DNA of 64,000 bases from Tritrichomonas musculus (lineage: Eukaryota > Parabasalia > Tritrichomonadida > Tritrichomonadidae), in assembly GCA_039105265.1 (NCBI GenBank), contig JAPFFF010000016.1, forward strand, positions 992,001 through 1,056,000, given 5' to 3'. How positions within the stretch are numbered: position 1 is the stretch's first letter; each line of letters begins with the position of its first letter. The notes below the pieces were generated by a model. That model made no database searches. It saw only the letters and a list, made by a program, of their open reading frames with translations, and was not told the origin of the DNA. Below, piece after piece: positions 50,331 to 61,500 of the stretch. The position numbers and the translations under genes were made by a program.

Positions 50331-51066
50331 AATAGTGAAGTGATTCTTGAAAAATATAAATTTCCTCATCTTCTTAAAAATATCATTAAAAATATTTTTT
50401 ATAAAGTAAAATTATTATGTAATATATTATAAAAATATCTATAATATTTAATATATTGAAATCCAAAAAATAATCACAATACAAAGCAACATATTTTTTT
50501 AGAATTTCAATTAAAAATCATCGTTTTATTGAATTTTTCATTTTTTTTTTGTTAATTTATCTATTTAATATATAATGTAAAACTTAAATATAAAGTATAA
50601 ATAGTATATAAAATATAATATATATTATATATATAAAATAAAATAATGTTATAATAAAAATACTACTAGGATAAAAAATGTTTATTATTTCAATAAATAA
50701 AATATAATAACTGAAAAAGTTAAAAATTTATAAAAAATAAAAAAAAATATAAACAAGTGTATCTCTAGAAAATAAATATTTTATAAACATAAAAGTATTA
50801 ATAAGTTATCAATATATATATACTATAATAATTAATAAAATAGAATTATATATATATTTATATTTAATCAATTTTTATATAAAAAAAATTATATAGCCTC
50901 TCAATTATAAAACGATTCTTATTCAGAAAAATAAAAATAGAAATATCTCAAAAATAGGAGTATAAAATTCTTATCCATTAAAGCACATTCTTAGTTTCAA
51001 AATAAAAATAAAGAAAATATGATCAAAATTACAATATTTCGTCAATTTCTCTACATGAATACCTCT
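50331..51066 (+). repeat. 0.73-kb dispersed non-coding repeat, copy 2
   Basis: Direct copy of 29760-30485, with the same start and end and small indels in A and TA runs. The MITE next to copy 1 is absent here; instead a TATATA run and unrelated DNA follow. Confidence 0.8.
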
Positions 51067-51358
51067 AATATATATATATATATTTACAGGATTTAGGCAG
51101 TTTAATTAACCATCTCTCAAATTTATATTTTATTTATTCATTATCTTATCAAAATTGAAAGAGAATTCATTTTTTCAATATCATTTTATTACTTGCACAA
51201 GTTTTTTTTTAAAAAAATTATATTATTCCAGATGCCAATAAATATTGACAATCTTAATATATAAAATTTTAATTGTTAGTTTATTAAATTATTTTTTTTA
51301 TTACCTAAAAATCTTTTGTTGTTCAAGATAAATTAATTTGAAAATTAAACAAATTTGA

Positions 51359-52477
51359 ATGTTATACGAAATAAATTTGTCGTTTTTATATTCTACCGTG
51401 TTTTATTTCGTCGAAATGCTTAAAATATTTATATATATTTTAATAATTACTATGTGGCTTTTTGTACCATTCTTTTTTTCATTGAAGATGCGAGCAAATA
51501 TAAGAATTTGTGATGAAACTATTTCCATTTATTATTTCGAATTAAATAATTTATTTCCAACAAGATTAAAACATCAGAAAAACATTATTTGTTCACCAAA
51601 TACTAAAAGAATACATCCATATGGTAGAATTTGGAATGCTCTATATAAAAAATTCAATAATAACAATACCCAAGCTCTTCAATATTTTGCCGACAAAGTT
51701 CAAGAATTCAAGGACAATGTGAATGACGATCAATCGATGAAAAATCTTGAATTTCTAGAAAAATGTTTATATTATGATTATTATTGTGGCGAACAATACA
51801 AGATATATAACGTATACCAAGCGAAACATAACAAAGAATTTGATGAAGAAATACCATCACTCAAAAAAAAGTATATTGGCATGAGTATCTCTCGCATTAA
51901 TCAGGAAGTTTATTATTCACATCATGGTTTACGTTTTAGCTCAGACAAAATCAAAGGATACTTGAAAGACAAAGATCTTTTTGATGTTGGAAGCTATAAT
52001 GGTGATTCATGTCTTGTTCTTCATCAATATACCAACAAAAAAGTTCATTCGTATGATAATTCAATAAAAATGATAAATCAGTACAGAACCAACGTTGAAA
52101 GAAACCATATTCCAAAAGAAAAATATGAAAATAATTACATTCAACTTGGTAGCGTTATTGAAAAAAATGAAAATGGCCTTTCAAAATCAACAATTGATGA
52201 GGAAGTCAAAAGTAAAGGACTCGTCGCTGGATTGATCAAGGCCGATGTAGAAGGTGGAGGATTTCAAGTAATTAAAGGTAGCGTGAATACTTTAAAGGAA
52301 CAGCATCCTGTGATTATTATTGCAATTTATCATTGCGTTGATGAAATGTTTGGAATTTTCGATTTATTGAAAAATGAAATTGGCGGTTATATGTTTGAAT
52401 TTCATTGTGAAAATTCTCTTCTTGCTAATTTATGCGAATTTTGCATATTTGCATATCCTAAAAGTTTAATGAATTAA
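51359..52477 (+). CDS. FkbM-like methyltransferase with N-terminal membrane anchor
   Basis: 372 residues. A hydrophobic segment at ~21-41 (LKIFIYILIITMWLFVPFFF) is a likely signal anchor. Residues ~195-350 resemble FkbM/Methyltransf_21 enzymes: FDVGSYNGDSCLVL (the SAM-binding motif, 209-222), KVHSYDNSIKMINQYRTNV, and GLIKADVEGGGFQVIKG (Asp296-Val-Glu298, the conserved D-x-E-G), followed by the hydrophobic strand PVIIIAIYH. In this family the substrate is often a sugar or other small acceptor. A luminal, Golgi- or ER-anchored glycan methyltransferase is plausible but inferred. The Met at ~44 is an alternative start that would remove the anchor. No close neighbour suggests a pathway. Confidence 0.8.
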   Translation: MLYEINLSFLYSTVFYFVEMLKIFIYILIITMWLFVPFFFSLKMRANIRICDETISIYYFELNNLFPTRLKHQKNIICSPNTKRIHPYGRIWNALYKKFNNNNTQALQYFADKVQEFKDNVNDDQSMKNLEFLEKCLYYDYYCGEQYKIYNVYQAKHNKEFDEEIPSLKKKYIGMSISRINQEVYYSHHGLRFSSDKIKGYLKDKDLFDVGSYNGDSCLVLHQYTNKKVHSYDNSIKMINQYRTNVERNHIPKEKYENNYIQLGSVIEKNENGLSKSTIDEEVKSKGLVAGLIKADVEGGGFQVIKGSVNTLKEQHPVIIIAIYHCVDEMFGIFDLLKNEIGGYMFEFHCENSLLANLCEFCIFAYPKSLMN

Positions 52478-52632
52478 TTTAGAGAATTTTTTATAACAAC
52501 TTTTTCAGAAGAAAATAATCGTCCATTTTTTTGCTTTATTTTTCATAGAAATGATTAAAAATTCTTTATGTTTTATTATTGATTTCTTCATTTCTGTCAT
52601 ATAAAGAATATGTAAAATGCATGACGGTTAAG

Positions 52633-52664
52633 GTCAATATTGACCTTCTATCGTACCTCAACAG
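52633..52664. repeat. Fragment of the 35.8-kb MITE arm
   Basis: GGTCAATATTGACCT followed by TATCGTACC matches the MITE arm around 35830. Only ~32 bp remain. Confidence 0.45.
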
Positions 52665-52984
52665 AGATTGGGGCAAAAAATATCTCCCAAAAGTAGACTT
52701 GTTATTTTGAGAATCGATATCAAAAACGTCACTTTTTTGCATCTGATACTCGATTATCAGTTTTAAAATCTGATATCGAGATTATCGATTATCAAGATAT
52801 CAGATATGAAATGTGATATAAAAATAATTGTAAACTTGATATCAATTACCGAGATCTCGAGATCTCAAACAGATTTATCTTTTTTTATAATTGTTATTTG
52901 TGATTTTAAAATATTTAAAAATAAATAATAGAATGTATTGATGTTTATTTTAAGATTAAAATCAAAAAATACATTCTTTTTTTA

Positions 52985-53155
52985 TGAAATATTTGAGATA
53001 AAAATACGATCATATATTTATCAAAAAGTTTAATTGAAAATTCTGATATCAAAAGCAGAGAAAAAAAATTCTCGATCTGTGAAATCGATCTCGAGAATCT
53101 GTGTATATTTATGTATCTATATCAAAAAGTCAATCTTATAATAAAGCAGCCTACC
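52985..53155 (-). repeat. Dispersed TAGGCTTGTT-type repeat, inverted copy
   Basis: Reverse complement aligns with 47940-48120: TTGACTTTTTGA, GATACATAAATAT, GATTCTCGAGA and CTTTTGATATCAGAATTTTC in the same order. 52796-52827 is also repeated at 55219-55250 (ATATCAGATATGAAATGTGA). Confidence 0.55.
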
Positions 53156-53205
<50 letters not shown>

Positions 53206-53220
53206 GCTTTATTATAAGAT
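53133..53220. other. Perfect 18-bp inverted repeat around a 46-nt poly(A) run
   Basis: ATCTTATAATAAAGCAGC at 53133-53150 and its exact reverse complement at 53203-53220 bracket CTACCC and A at 53157-53202. It lies at the end of the dispersed repeat. It could be the end of a retroposed or foldback sequence, or an assembly artefact. Confidence 0.6.
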
Positions 53221-53380
53221 GTTCAACAATATATAATTGCGTTTTTATTTATTTATTTATTTATTTTTTTTTAGATCAACCTGTATCATAAATTCTTCCC
53301 TTGTCTGTCTGTTTTACCTCAATGATCATTTTCTTTTCAAATTTTTTTTCACTACTTTATTCATTCAATTTTTTTTTCAT

Positions 53381-54360
53381 ATGAAAAATCAAGATCTTCT
53401 CAAGGCATCAAAAAATGGTAATCTGGAGACCGTTAAGCAAATTCTTGCTAGTAAACAATTTGATATCAATTGCCAAGACAGCCAAGATATTCAAATCAAT
53501 TTTAATCTTTAATAAAATTATCACCTGGTAATTTACCCTTTGATTTTGGCATCAGCCAATGGATATTCTGAAATTGTACATCAATTATTATTACAGCCAG
53601 GAATTAATGTCAACACAAAAGATATTTTCATTGAAATATTATTAATATCATTGAAGTCTAACTTTTTCATTACATTTCAATTTTTGATCATCTATAACGT
53701 TTAACATCAGTATTTAAATCAAACGGCGATGAAATGAATCCACCATCAATGCTTCTTTCACTTGAGCCCAATTCACTTTAGCAAGCTATTCAACACAAAG
53801 TTCTCAACAATCATCAAAAGAATCGAATAACAATTGAACTTGTCCTTGGAATGCGTTACATTCATAAACATAGTTTCATCCATCGAAATTTGAAGCCATC
53901 AAACATCTTTTGCGATTTCGGTCTGGCCAAAAATGAAAGCTTAGAAGCTTCTCAAACAAAGGGAGTCGGAACATTGAGGTTCATGGCACCTGAACTTTTT
54001 GAAGAAAATTAAGTTAAATATAATAATAAAATTGACGTTTATTCTTTTGGAATTACGCTAATCTACATCATAAGCGGCAGCTACCCAACATTTAGTATGA
54101 AAAACGTCACTAAAGGAATTCCACCCAAAATGCCTGAGCCAATTGTTGGATGGGTTCATGAATTGATAATTCGCTGTTTGTCTCTCTCGCCAGAGAAGCG
54201 TCCTTCATTCATGGAAATATTTGAAATCATGAAGTCACACAATTATGACATGTTCAATGACGTTTCTGCTGGAAAAGAGAAATCAAGCAAGCAAAATATT
54301 AAAGAAATTGAAAACCGCATTCTGAAAATCGAAGTATTCGAATATCAACATCAAAAGTAA
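53381..54360 (+). pseudogene. Degenerate ankyrin-TKL kinase gene
   Basis: Starts MKNQDLLKASKNGNLETV after an initiator-like TCATTCAATT and has a first ankyrin repeat (ILASKQFDINCQD). It continues after an insert with LILASANGYSEIVHQLLL, then another insert and LNQTAM. Kinase pieces follow in shifting frames: MRYIHKHSFIHRNLKPSNIF, directly joined to CDFGLAKNES (a stretch between them is lost), GVGTLRFMAPELFEEN, a stop, then KIDVYSFGITLIYII and CLSLSPEKRPSFMEIF in an open end that terminates at TAA 54358-54360. The N-lobe is missing. It is a host-type kinase of the trichomonad ankyrin-kinase kind that has clearly lost function. Confidence 0.7.
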
Positions 54361-54462
54361 AAAAAATGTTTTAAATATAAGCTTTTCTTTATTTTGCTAT
54401 TTCTGCTTTTTCTGTGTTCTTTGTATTTTATAATTATTTCTTTGTCAATCCGATCAAAGATC

Positions 54463-55055
54463 AGTCGCTTTTTCTGTTGTACAAGCACAAGAATCACAGT
54501 GGGCGAAAGTTATAGGCGAACTTCTCGATCTTTCTGAGCAAAATTTTGTTGATTGCGTAATTGGCTGCCATGGCTGCAACGGCGGCGATGAAGGTATTGC
54601 CTACGACTACGTCATCAACAAGCAGCAAGGAATGTGGAATCTACAGTGCGACTATCCGTACACAGCAATTGAAGGAACATGCACTTTTTCTTCAGAAAAA
54701 AGAATAGAAAAATTGCGAGTTACTACAACAGTAACGGCAAATGAAGACGAACTCGCTGCTGCTTGTGAAAGAGATGGAGTTGCATCAATTGCAATTGATG
54801 CTTCAAACTGGTCTTTTCAACTCTACACTTCGGGAATTTATAACGAACTCGCTTGCAACGCTCATAAATTGAATCACGCTGTTTTGCTTGGTCGGTTTCG
54901 GTTTGGAAAACGATGTAAAATATTGGATCGTTAGAAATTCTTGGGGAACAACTTGGGATGAGAAGGGATACATACGAATGTTCCGTGGAAATAACAAATG
55001 CAGTGTGGCTTCTAATGCAATCATTCCTCAAGTTTGGTTTAATGATTTAAAATAA
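54463..55055 (+). pseudogene. Decayed papain-family (C1A) cysteine peptidase fragment
   Basis: Reads AFSVVQAQESQWAK, DLSEQNFVDCV, GCHGCNGGDEGIAYDYVI, YPYTAIEGTCTF and LNHAVLL (His region), then in another frame VKYWIVRNSWGTTWDEKGYI (Asn region), ending NDLK-TAA at 55053-55055. The propeptide is absent. The active-site Cys motif (normally CGSCWAFS) has degenerated to SVAFS, and the frame changes once near 54888. So the copy cannot be an active protease. It lies 0.1 kb behind the kinase pseudogene. Confidence 0.75.
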
Positions 55056-55491
55056 ATTTTTTTTTTAGTTCTTTACCACTACTTCGGAAATAGATTAGTG
55101 TTTTTTATTATTACTTTCAACAAACTGGAATTCTTTTCAATTTCACTTTTTGATTGTTATCTTTTTCATTTCTGTAGTTTGAGAAAAAATTGAAAAAGAC
55201 AAAAAAAAAATTCATAATATCAGATATGAAATGTGATATGAAAATAATGAATCGAAAAAAAAATGTCAATTATAATAACAACATTTGAGTTTTTAATATA
55301 GAAAAAAATATAGAGGTACTGATTGAACTACAAAATTTAAAACTAATATATGTTAATTGATCATTTTGATTTTGTATTTTGAATTTAAAAAGTTAAATTA
55401 ATAAAATATTTATGAAAAAGTTTTATTAATAAAATTATATTAAAAAGTGCGATCATAAAATAAAATGATCTTACGAAATTATTCTTTTTGA
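55056..55491. other. Intergenic DNA
   Basis: AT-rich. 55219-55250 is a short copy of 52796-52827. No gene seen. Confidence 0.5.
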
Positions 55492-56289
55492 ATGTCTAAA
55501 GATCAAGTTTCATTGCCAATACTATTTGAAGACGACAATGTAACGGCATACCAACTCCATGACCATTTATGGCTTTTTGAAACCAAAAAAGGTTATTCAG
55601 CATCAATTTATGTTCTTGAAGGTAACGAAAAAACGTTTGTCATTGATAGCGGGCACGTTGTAACTGATCTACCATCAATTGTTGCCAAAGTTTCTAAAAA
55701 GCCGCAAATATTAGCAATAACACATGGACATTGGGACCACGTAGGTTCCATTGATCAATACGACACAATATACATAAATAAAAATGATTTAAATTTAATT
55801 CCTAATTATAAAGGAAAAATAATTTGTATTGAAGATGGTTTTATGTTTGATCTAGGTAAAATACATATTGAAGTTATCAATTTGTTCGGACATACGCCAG
55901 GATCTGTTGGTTTTCTTGATTTAGAAGATAGATGGCTCTTTACTGGAGATGCAATTGGATCAACTTACGTTTGGATGCAGATAACTCCTTTGCCACTTGA
56001 ATCAATGATGACTGCAATCAAAAGAATTGAATCTGTCAAAGATAAATTTGATGAGATCTTTGTTGGTCATTATAGACAAATGGATGCAATTGCTAATTAT
56101 TCATTCGTTGAGAAAATGAAAGCCATACTTGAGAAAATCTTGTATACAAATGATTATACAATGGAACCTTATACTGAAGGTCCTGGACAAGAAGAATTTT
56201 CATATAAAATTGATCCTGTCGTTTCTTCGCTCAATGGCGTTGGAATTGTTTTCAACAAGAACCGTATTCATTATTCTGATGAAAAATAA
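55492..56289 (+). CDS. MBL-fold metallo-hydrolase (glyoxalase II / beta-lactamase superfamily)
   Basis: 265 residues, complete. The zinc ligands of the superfamily are all present: H-x-H-x-D-H in THGHWDHVGS (78-83), His134 in FGHTPGSVG, Asp153 in FTGDAIGS and His193 in VGHYRQM. Length and layout match single-domain bacterial-type MBL hydrolases rather than the longer eukaryotic RNA-processing members. The substrate cannot be told. Trichomonads carry several such genes of probable bacterial origin; transfer is an inference here. No targeting peptide is obvious. Base use resembles that of neighbours. Confidence 0.88.
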   Translation: MSKDQVSLPILFEDDNVTAYQLHDHLWLFETKKGYSASIYVLEGNEKTFVIDSGHVVTDLPSIVAKVSKKPQILAITHGHWDHVGSIDQYDTIYINKNDLNLIPNYKGKIICIEDGFMFDLGKIHIEVINLFGHTPGSVGFLDLEDRWLFTGDAIGSTYVWMQITPLPLESMMTAIKRIESVKDKFDEIFVGHYRQMDAIANYSFVEKMKAILEKILYTNDYTMEPYTEGPGQEEFSYKIDPVVSSLNGVGIVFNKNRIHYSDEK

Positions 56290-56358
56290 GAAATTAAATA
56301 AAACTTTTATCTAAACTTCAAAAAATTTTATTTTTTAATATTTTTAAAAAATAAAAAT

Positions 56359-56439
56359 GGTAGCTCTGGGGTTCGAACCCAGGCACCTTTCGGTAATGGG
56401 ACTTGAATCCATCGCCTTAGACCACTCGGCCAAGCTACC
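56359..56439 (-). tRNA. tRNA-Leu (anticodon CAA)
   Basis: 81 nt on the minus strand. Acceptor GGTAGCT pairs with AGCTACC; the D arm starts GCC and ends GGC. The anticodon loop TTCAAGT has CAA at 56405-56403, a long variable arm (TACCGAAAGGTGC) follows, and the T arm is CTGGG-TTCGAAC-CCCAG. The anticodon stem has one A/C mismatch next to the loop. The long variable arm and CAA identify a type II leucine tRNA reading UUG. No intron, and no CCA encoded. Confidence 0.93.
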
Positions 56440-56483
56440 TTGATATCTCAGAATACATGTGATTATACAACATTGAATATATT

Positions 56484-58220
56484 TTAGATAACTTCTTCCA
56501 GCTCAAACAATTGAGAAGGCGAATATAAATTGATCATTTCGAATCCATTTGTGACAAATTTAATTTCATCATAAAATAATGAAATAACATCACCATAAAC
56601 AGAATGATAATAATTCAAACTTTTAAAAGAAACAGATGATAATAATTCCTTTTGCTAACAAACCTCCAACTGAAAAACCGGTATAAACGGTCGTTTTATT
56701 TTGAGAACTAACATTATCATAAGCTTGTCCTGTTAATTCAATGTAATCTGCTGATATTCTTGGAATTCCAACGATAAATGACAATCTTTGTGATAAAAGA
56801 TTCATGAATTTTGAGAGAAGAAGATTAATTGTCAAATCGTAAAAATGAATGATTGCACTGAACATTTTGTTGGCCATGAAATCATTAAAGAAGTCCTCAA
56901 TAAAGAATGAAACATCGTTTAATGAAACAATAGGTTTAAAAGAAATAACAGAAAAAGTTTCATTTATTTTAACATTTAAATCGATTGCCGTACACATCAA
57001 TCAGTTGGTAATCGATGTTAAAATACTTATTTATTACAGATATCAAATCATCATCAAGTGATTGTGATAGTAATGCAATTCCTGCATATTGTAGTAGATC
57101 TAATCCATTATTTTTCGTCTCACACATTGAAGCAGGTCTGCTTGTTTTATAAACCAAATTCTTAGGAACAAATGGTTGAAATTTGAAATGAATAATTGGA
57201 ATGATTACTATTGCATTTATAATTAAAATTAAATAAATAAAAGAAACTAAAATCCACATTTTCCTTATAAATGGATGCTTTTCTTTGGTCCTTTTTCGTT
57301 CCAGAAAAAGTCCTATGAAATTGAAAATCATCACAAAAGGAATGCAGAAAATGTAAATCAATATTCTGATTGGATATATTATGCATTGATAATATAATTT
57401 ATAATTCTTATAATAAATAAGTATAAAAAGATCAAATCCAATATATAATACTACTAAGAAAAGAGAAACAAAACCTGGAAACATTTTAACATTGAATCTT
57501 TTCAATTTGAAAATGAAGCGAAATGATTGACTTTTGGATCATTCAAAAAGATGAAATAATCAACTTGATCTATAATTCCACAAGGATCTAACAATGATTG
57601 CTTGATTTCTTTCTTTTCAACATTTGTATTATTATTGTTATCGTTCGTTTCTAGTCGAACTTGATGCTGTGAATCTGATGATTCATCATCGTCAGTCTCA
57701 TTTGTTGTTTCCTCTGAATTTTCATCATTTTCAACTTCTGTTGGCTCCATGAAAAGTGATTTAATCGACATGAAAGCAACTTTAAAAAAGGAAATAACTA
57801 ACAGAATAACTGATATTATGCCAATTATCACTGAAATTATCAATTATCATGAAAACAGCCAAGAAAAGAATAAGTAATACAATTGTGTTTATTGTTTTCA
57901 AAATCAGATCTAATCGTATTTTTTATGCCTTCAAAACTTAAAACTTTCCAAATATTTTTAAAATATGAATTGATTATTTTGAAATTAATGCCAAGTAATA
58001 AATGAACAAATGAAATTGAAAAAGAAATCCATAATAAAGAAATTATTGTGTTCCTAATGTATTTCGAAATAAGCCAAACTGCAAATGATACAAAATATGA
58101 TATGACTATTTGGACTGAGCAGCATAAAAAAATGACAAAACCGATGTAATTTGTTATAAAAAGAGTAACTATTAAAATCGCTGATATAATTGTTGTTAAA
58201 ATTGTAAGACAGGACATCAT
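56484..58220 (-). pseudogene. Broken multi-membrane protein gene with a lipase-like GxSxG motif
   Basis: Four consecutive open pieces in changing frames read as one gene: 58220-57840 (four to five hydrophobic helices), 57843-57502 (a helix then an acidic Asn/Glu/Asp-rich loop), 57505-56969 (membrane segments, ending LIDVYGNRFKC), 57000-56623 (FSVISFKPIVSLND to YTGFSVGGLLAKGI) and a last part (SLNYYHSVYGDVISLFYDE, LFELEEVI, TAA at 56484-56486). Neighbouring pieces overlap by only 4-32 nt, and the sense continues across each junction, so at least three or four frame changes broke one gene. GFSVGG resembles a lipase nucleophile elbow, and such multi-TM lipase-like proteins are numerous in trichomonads. 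It could be sequencing error, but several breaks make decay likelier. Confidence 0.6.
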
Positions 58221-58584
58221 TCAAATAAAATGTAAACTATTCAAAATTTATTTGAACAATTATACAATACATCAATACATCAAAAAGAACATGGAACAAA
58301 AAAGATTATTTTTGTATTATAATCAGATGTCTTAGTCATATTTGTTAGTTCATAAATAAATAAAGTTTTATAAAAATCTAATAATAATAATCTGCATGAT
58401 TTATATATTTTGAGATATTTTGTCAAGCATATAAATGAATATTTAATATTTAAAAAATTATTACCATTAAGTGAGAATCAATTCTATTAAAAATATTTTG
58501 AGATAAAAATCGATTATTTAAAATTTGCACAAAAACTTTTACAAAACCATAATAATATAATATTGGTGCCGAAATTTATTGACA
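58221..58584. other. Intergenic DNA, no gene seen
   Basis: AT-rich spacer between the start of the broken membrane-protein gene and the 3' end of the ankyrin gene. Nothing supported. Confidence 0.5.
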
Positions 58585-61500
58585 TCAGTTTTCATTAACC
58601 ATACTTGACTTTGTTCCAGTTTTGTTCTGTTGAATAGAAGCATTCAATAAAAGATCAACAATTTCTTGATGCTCATTTTGTCTCGCATAGTCAATTGCTG
58701 TTTTGTAAACAAAAGATTTCAAAATTTTATTAAATGATAGAAAATTTAAATATCATGAAAAAGCTAGATTTGGACATAGTGAATACTTTGTAATTCAGAT
58801 GTCTTTGATGTTGATATCTATGCCTTCTTGAGATATTAATTCTCGAACTATTTCCAAATGACCATTAAATGCAGCAAAAAATATTGCTGTATTATTAAAT
58901 GTTTAGATAAAATTCCATAAATGAATGAGTATTTAAATATCATGAAAAAGTAAGATTTGAACATTATGAATATATGATAAATCAAATGTTTCTGATGTTG
59001 ACATCAATACTTTTTTGTGATATTAATTCTCGAACAATTTCTAAATTGCCTTTAAATGCTGCTAAAAATAATGCTGTATTATTAAATTGTCATATAAAAT
59101 TCCATAAATGAGTTAGTTTTGTAATCCAATAAAAATTTAGCTTTGAACATCATGAATTTTTGGTAATTCAAATGTCTTTGATGTTGACATCAATACTTTC
59201 TTGTGAAATTAATTCTCGAACTATATCTGAATGGTCTTTTTCTGTTGCCACAATCAATGCTGTATTATTAAATATTCAAATAAAATTCCATAAATGAATG
59301 AATATTGAAATATCATGAAAAAGATAGATTTGAACATTATGAATTTCTTGTAATTCAAATATTTTTGATGTTGATGTCAATACTTTCTTGTGAAATTAAT
59401 TCTCGAACAATTTCTAAATGACCATTATCTGATGCTTTAATTAGTGCAGTACTATTAAATGTTCAGAAAAAAATTCCATAAATGAATGAATATTTTAATA
59501 TTATAGTAAAATAGTTCTGAACATTATGAATTTCTTGTAATTCTAATGTCTTTGATGTTGATATCAATACTTTCATGTGATATTAATTCTCGAACAATTT
59601 CTAAATTGCCAATATATGCTGCTAAAAATAATGCTGTATTATTATATTTTCAAATAAAATCCCATTTATAATTGAGCATTTAAATATCATGAAAAAAGAT
59701 AGATTTGAACATTATGCATTTTTTGAAATTCAAATATTTTTGATGTTGATATCAATATTTTCATGTGATATTAATTCTCGAACTATTTCTAAGTAGCCTT
59801 TATTTGTTGCTATAATCAATGCTGTATTATTAAATGTTTATATAAAATTCCATAAATAATTGAATTTTTAAATAATATGAAAAAGTTAGAATTGGACATA
59901 ATAAATATTTTTATGATTTAAATATCTTTGATGTTGATATCAATACTTTCTTGTGATATTAATTCTCGAACAATTTCTAAATGGCCATTATTTGTTGCAT
60001 TAGTTAATGCTGTAATATTAAATGTTCAGATAAAATCCCATAAAACATAAAATATTAAACTACAACTAAAAAGTTAGATTTGGACATTATGAATATTTTA
60101 TAGTTCAAATATTTCGGATGTTAATATCAATATCTTCTTGTGATATTAATTCTCGAACTATTTCTAAATTACCTTTGTCTATTGCTTTAATCAATGCTGT
60201 AGAATTAAATATTTAAATAAAATTCCATAAATGAATTAATTTAGTAATCCAATTACAATTTTAGATTTTAACATCATGAATATTTCATAATCCAAATGTT
60301 TGTGATGTTGATATCAATATTTTCATGTGATAGTAATTCCCGAACTATTTCTAAATTACCTTTGTCTATTGCTTTAATCAATGGTGCATCATTAAATATT
60401 CAAATAAAATTCCATAAATTAATGATTATTTAAATATCATGAAAAAGATAGATTTGAAACTTCATGAAAATTTTGTAATTCAAATGTTTTTGACGTTGAT
60501 ATCAATATTTTTATGTGATAGTAATTCTCTAACTATTTTCAAATGACCTCCACTTGTTGCCATATTCAACGCTGTACTATTAAATGTTCAGAAAAAATTC
60601 CATAAATGATTGAGTATTTAAATATAATGAAAAAGTTAGATTTGGACAAAATGAATATTTATTAGCTCAAATATCTTTGAGATTGATATCAATACCTTCT
60701 TGTGATATTAATTCTCGAACTATTTCCAAATGACCTTTATATGCTGCTATAATCAATGCTGTAGAATTAAATGCTCAAAAAAAATTTCATAAATAAGTTA
60801 GTTTCGTAATCACATAAAAAATTTAGATTTGAACATTATCAATTTTTTGTAATTCAAATGTTTTTGGTGTTGATATCAATACTTTCTTGCGATATTAATT
60901 CTCGAACAATTTCTAAATAGCCATTATTTGCTGCTATATTCAATGCTGCATTATTAAATGTTTAAATAAAATCCCATAAATGAATGAGTATATAAATATA
61001 ATGAAAAAGTTAGATTTGGACATCATGAATATTTTGTAATTTAAATATTTTTAATGTTGATATCAATACCTTCTTGTGATATTAATTCTCGAACAATTTC
61101 TAAATGACCATTATATGTTGCTGAAATCAATGCTGTATTATTAAATGCTCAAATAAAATTCCATAAATGAGTTAATATCTTAATCCAATAAAAAATTTAG
61201 ATTTGAATTTTATGAATGTTTTGCAATTCAAATATTTTGAGTGTTGATTTGAATACCTTCTTTTGATATTAATTCTCGAACTACTTCTAAATGTCCTTTA
61301 CTTGATGCTTTAGTTAACGCAGTATTATTAAATGTTCAATTAAAATTCCATTAAACGATAGAATATTTAAATATCATGAAAAAGATAGATTTGGACATTA
61401 TAAATATTTTGTAATTCAAATATTTTGGATGTTTACATCAATACTTTCTTGATTCAATAATTCTCGAACAGTTTCTAAATGACCACCAAATGCTGCCCAA

